Position numbers and translations under genes: made by a program. Positions 63,860 to 64,000 of a stretch of DNA of 64,000 nucleotides are shown piece by piece (within the stretch, counting starts at the first letter, position 1; each line of letters begins with the position of its first letter). The DNA comes from Berkiella sp963803015 (GTDB lineage: Bacteria > Pseudomonadota > Gammaproteobacteria > Berkiellales > Berkiellaceae), in the NCBI GenBank assembly GCA_963803015.1, contig CAWDKV010000011.1, positions 124,001 through 188,000 on the forward strand, written 5' to 3'. The notes beneath the pieces were generated by a model, which saw only the letters and a program-made list of their open reading frames with translations, was not told where the DNA came from and ran no database searches.

Positions 63860-64000
63860 CTTTTTTCTCTCTAGTTTTTTAAGTCAACAGTATATAACAT
63901 TTGGTATTTTAAATCCCAATGAAAAATCAATATAGCTAACCAAATATAATGCTACTCAACAATATTCATATTATTCTCTGTGAAACCAGCCACCCAGGCA

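Overview
The window comes from a gammaproteobacterium with fairly AT-rich DNA. Most of it is conserved housekeeping sequence in a typical gammaproteobacterial order: metG-rnfB-nth, purM-purN, DUF2066-perM-hda, bamD/rluD-yfiH-clpB, lpxH-ppiB/cysS, valS-pepA/lptF-lptG and yajC-secD-secF. An IcmL/DotI-like protein (a Dot/Icm type IVB secretion family), a eukaryotic-type protein kinase, an F-box/ankyrin protein and a plant-IQM-like protein point to the Legionellales, an order of host-associated bacteria (Legionella, Coxiella, Berkiella-like). This placement is inference from gene content, and the genus cannot be fixed from the sequence alone.

Layout. 1-8.2 kb: a minus-strand operon metG-rnfB-like-nth-DUF1841-pyrC (pyrC cut by the window edge), plus-strand mrp and dcd, a small double-glycine-leader peptide gene, and a second minus-strand operon purM-purN-DUF3108. 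8.3-11.2 kb: DUF2066-perM-hda. 11.3-14.4 kb: an accessory island of three unrecognised genes with low-complexity or coiled-coil tails, separated by clear terminators. 14.5-22.5 kb: wrbA, acyP, proS, bamD, rluD, yfiH and clpB with a heat-shock promoter; clpB is broken by frameshifts. 22.6-26 kb: a 975-residue kinase-like protein with tandem repeats inside the kinase domain. 26-34.8 kb: ohr, a DUF455 ferritin-like gene, lpxH, ppiB, gltX, cysS, pssA, a HolD-like gene and a DsbA-family gene, with two palindromic intergenic repeats at 26.9 and 34.8 kb. 34.9-40.3 kb: an acidic ribbon-helix-helix-like protein, a DASS transporter, prfC, a predicted metal hydrolase and the IcmL-like protein.

40.3-47 kb: the IQM-like protein, an esterase with a lost oxyanion motif, a fatty-acid desaturase, an acidic unknown and a divergent FtsH paralogue. 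47-57.6 kb: valS (also frameshifted), pepA, lptF-lptG, an RDD protein, tRNA-Leu(CAA) and yajC-secD-secF. 57.7-60 kb: a second accessory patch with the F-box/ankyrin protein, an unknown protein and a second small peptide with the same leader type as the one at 5.5 kb. 60.2-63.9 kb: an acyl-activating enzyme, a dienelactone hydrolase and suhB.

The most notable items are the two MREL...GG/AG leader peptides, the kinase with an 18-residue repeat array between its lobes, the IQM-like and F-box/ankyrin candidate effectors, and the frameshifts in clpB and valS. valS is essential and every shift is a one- or two-base insertion, so these look more like sequence errors than gene decay.
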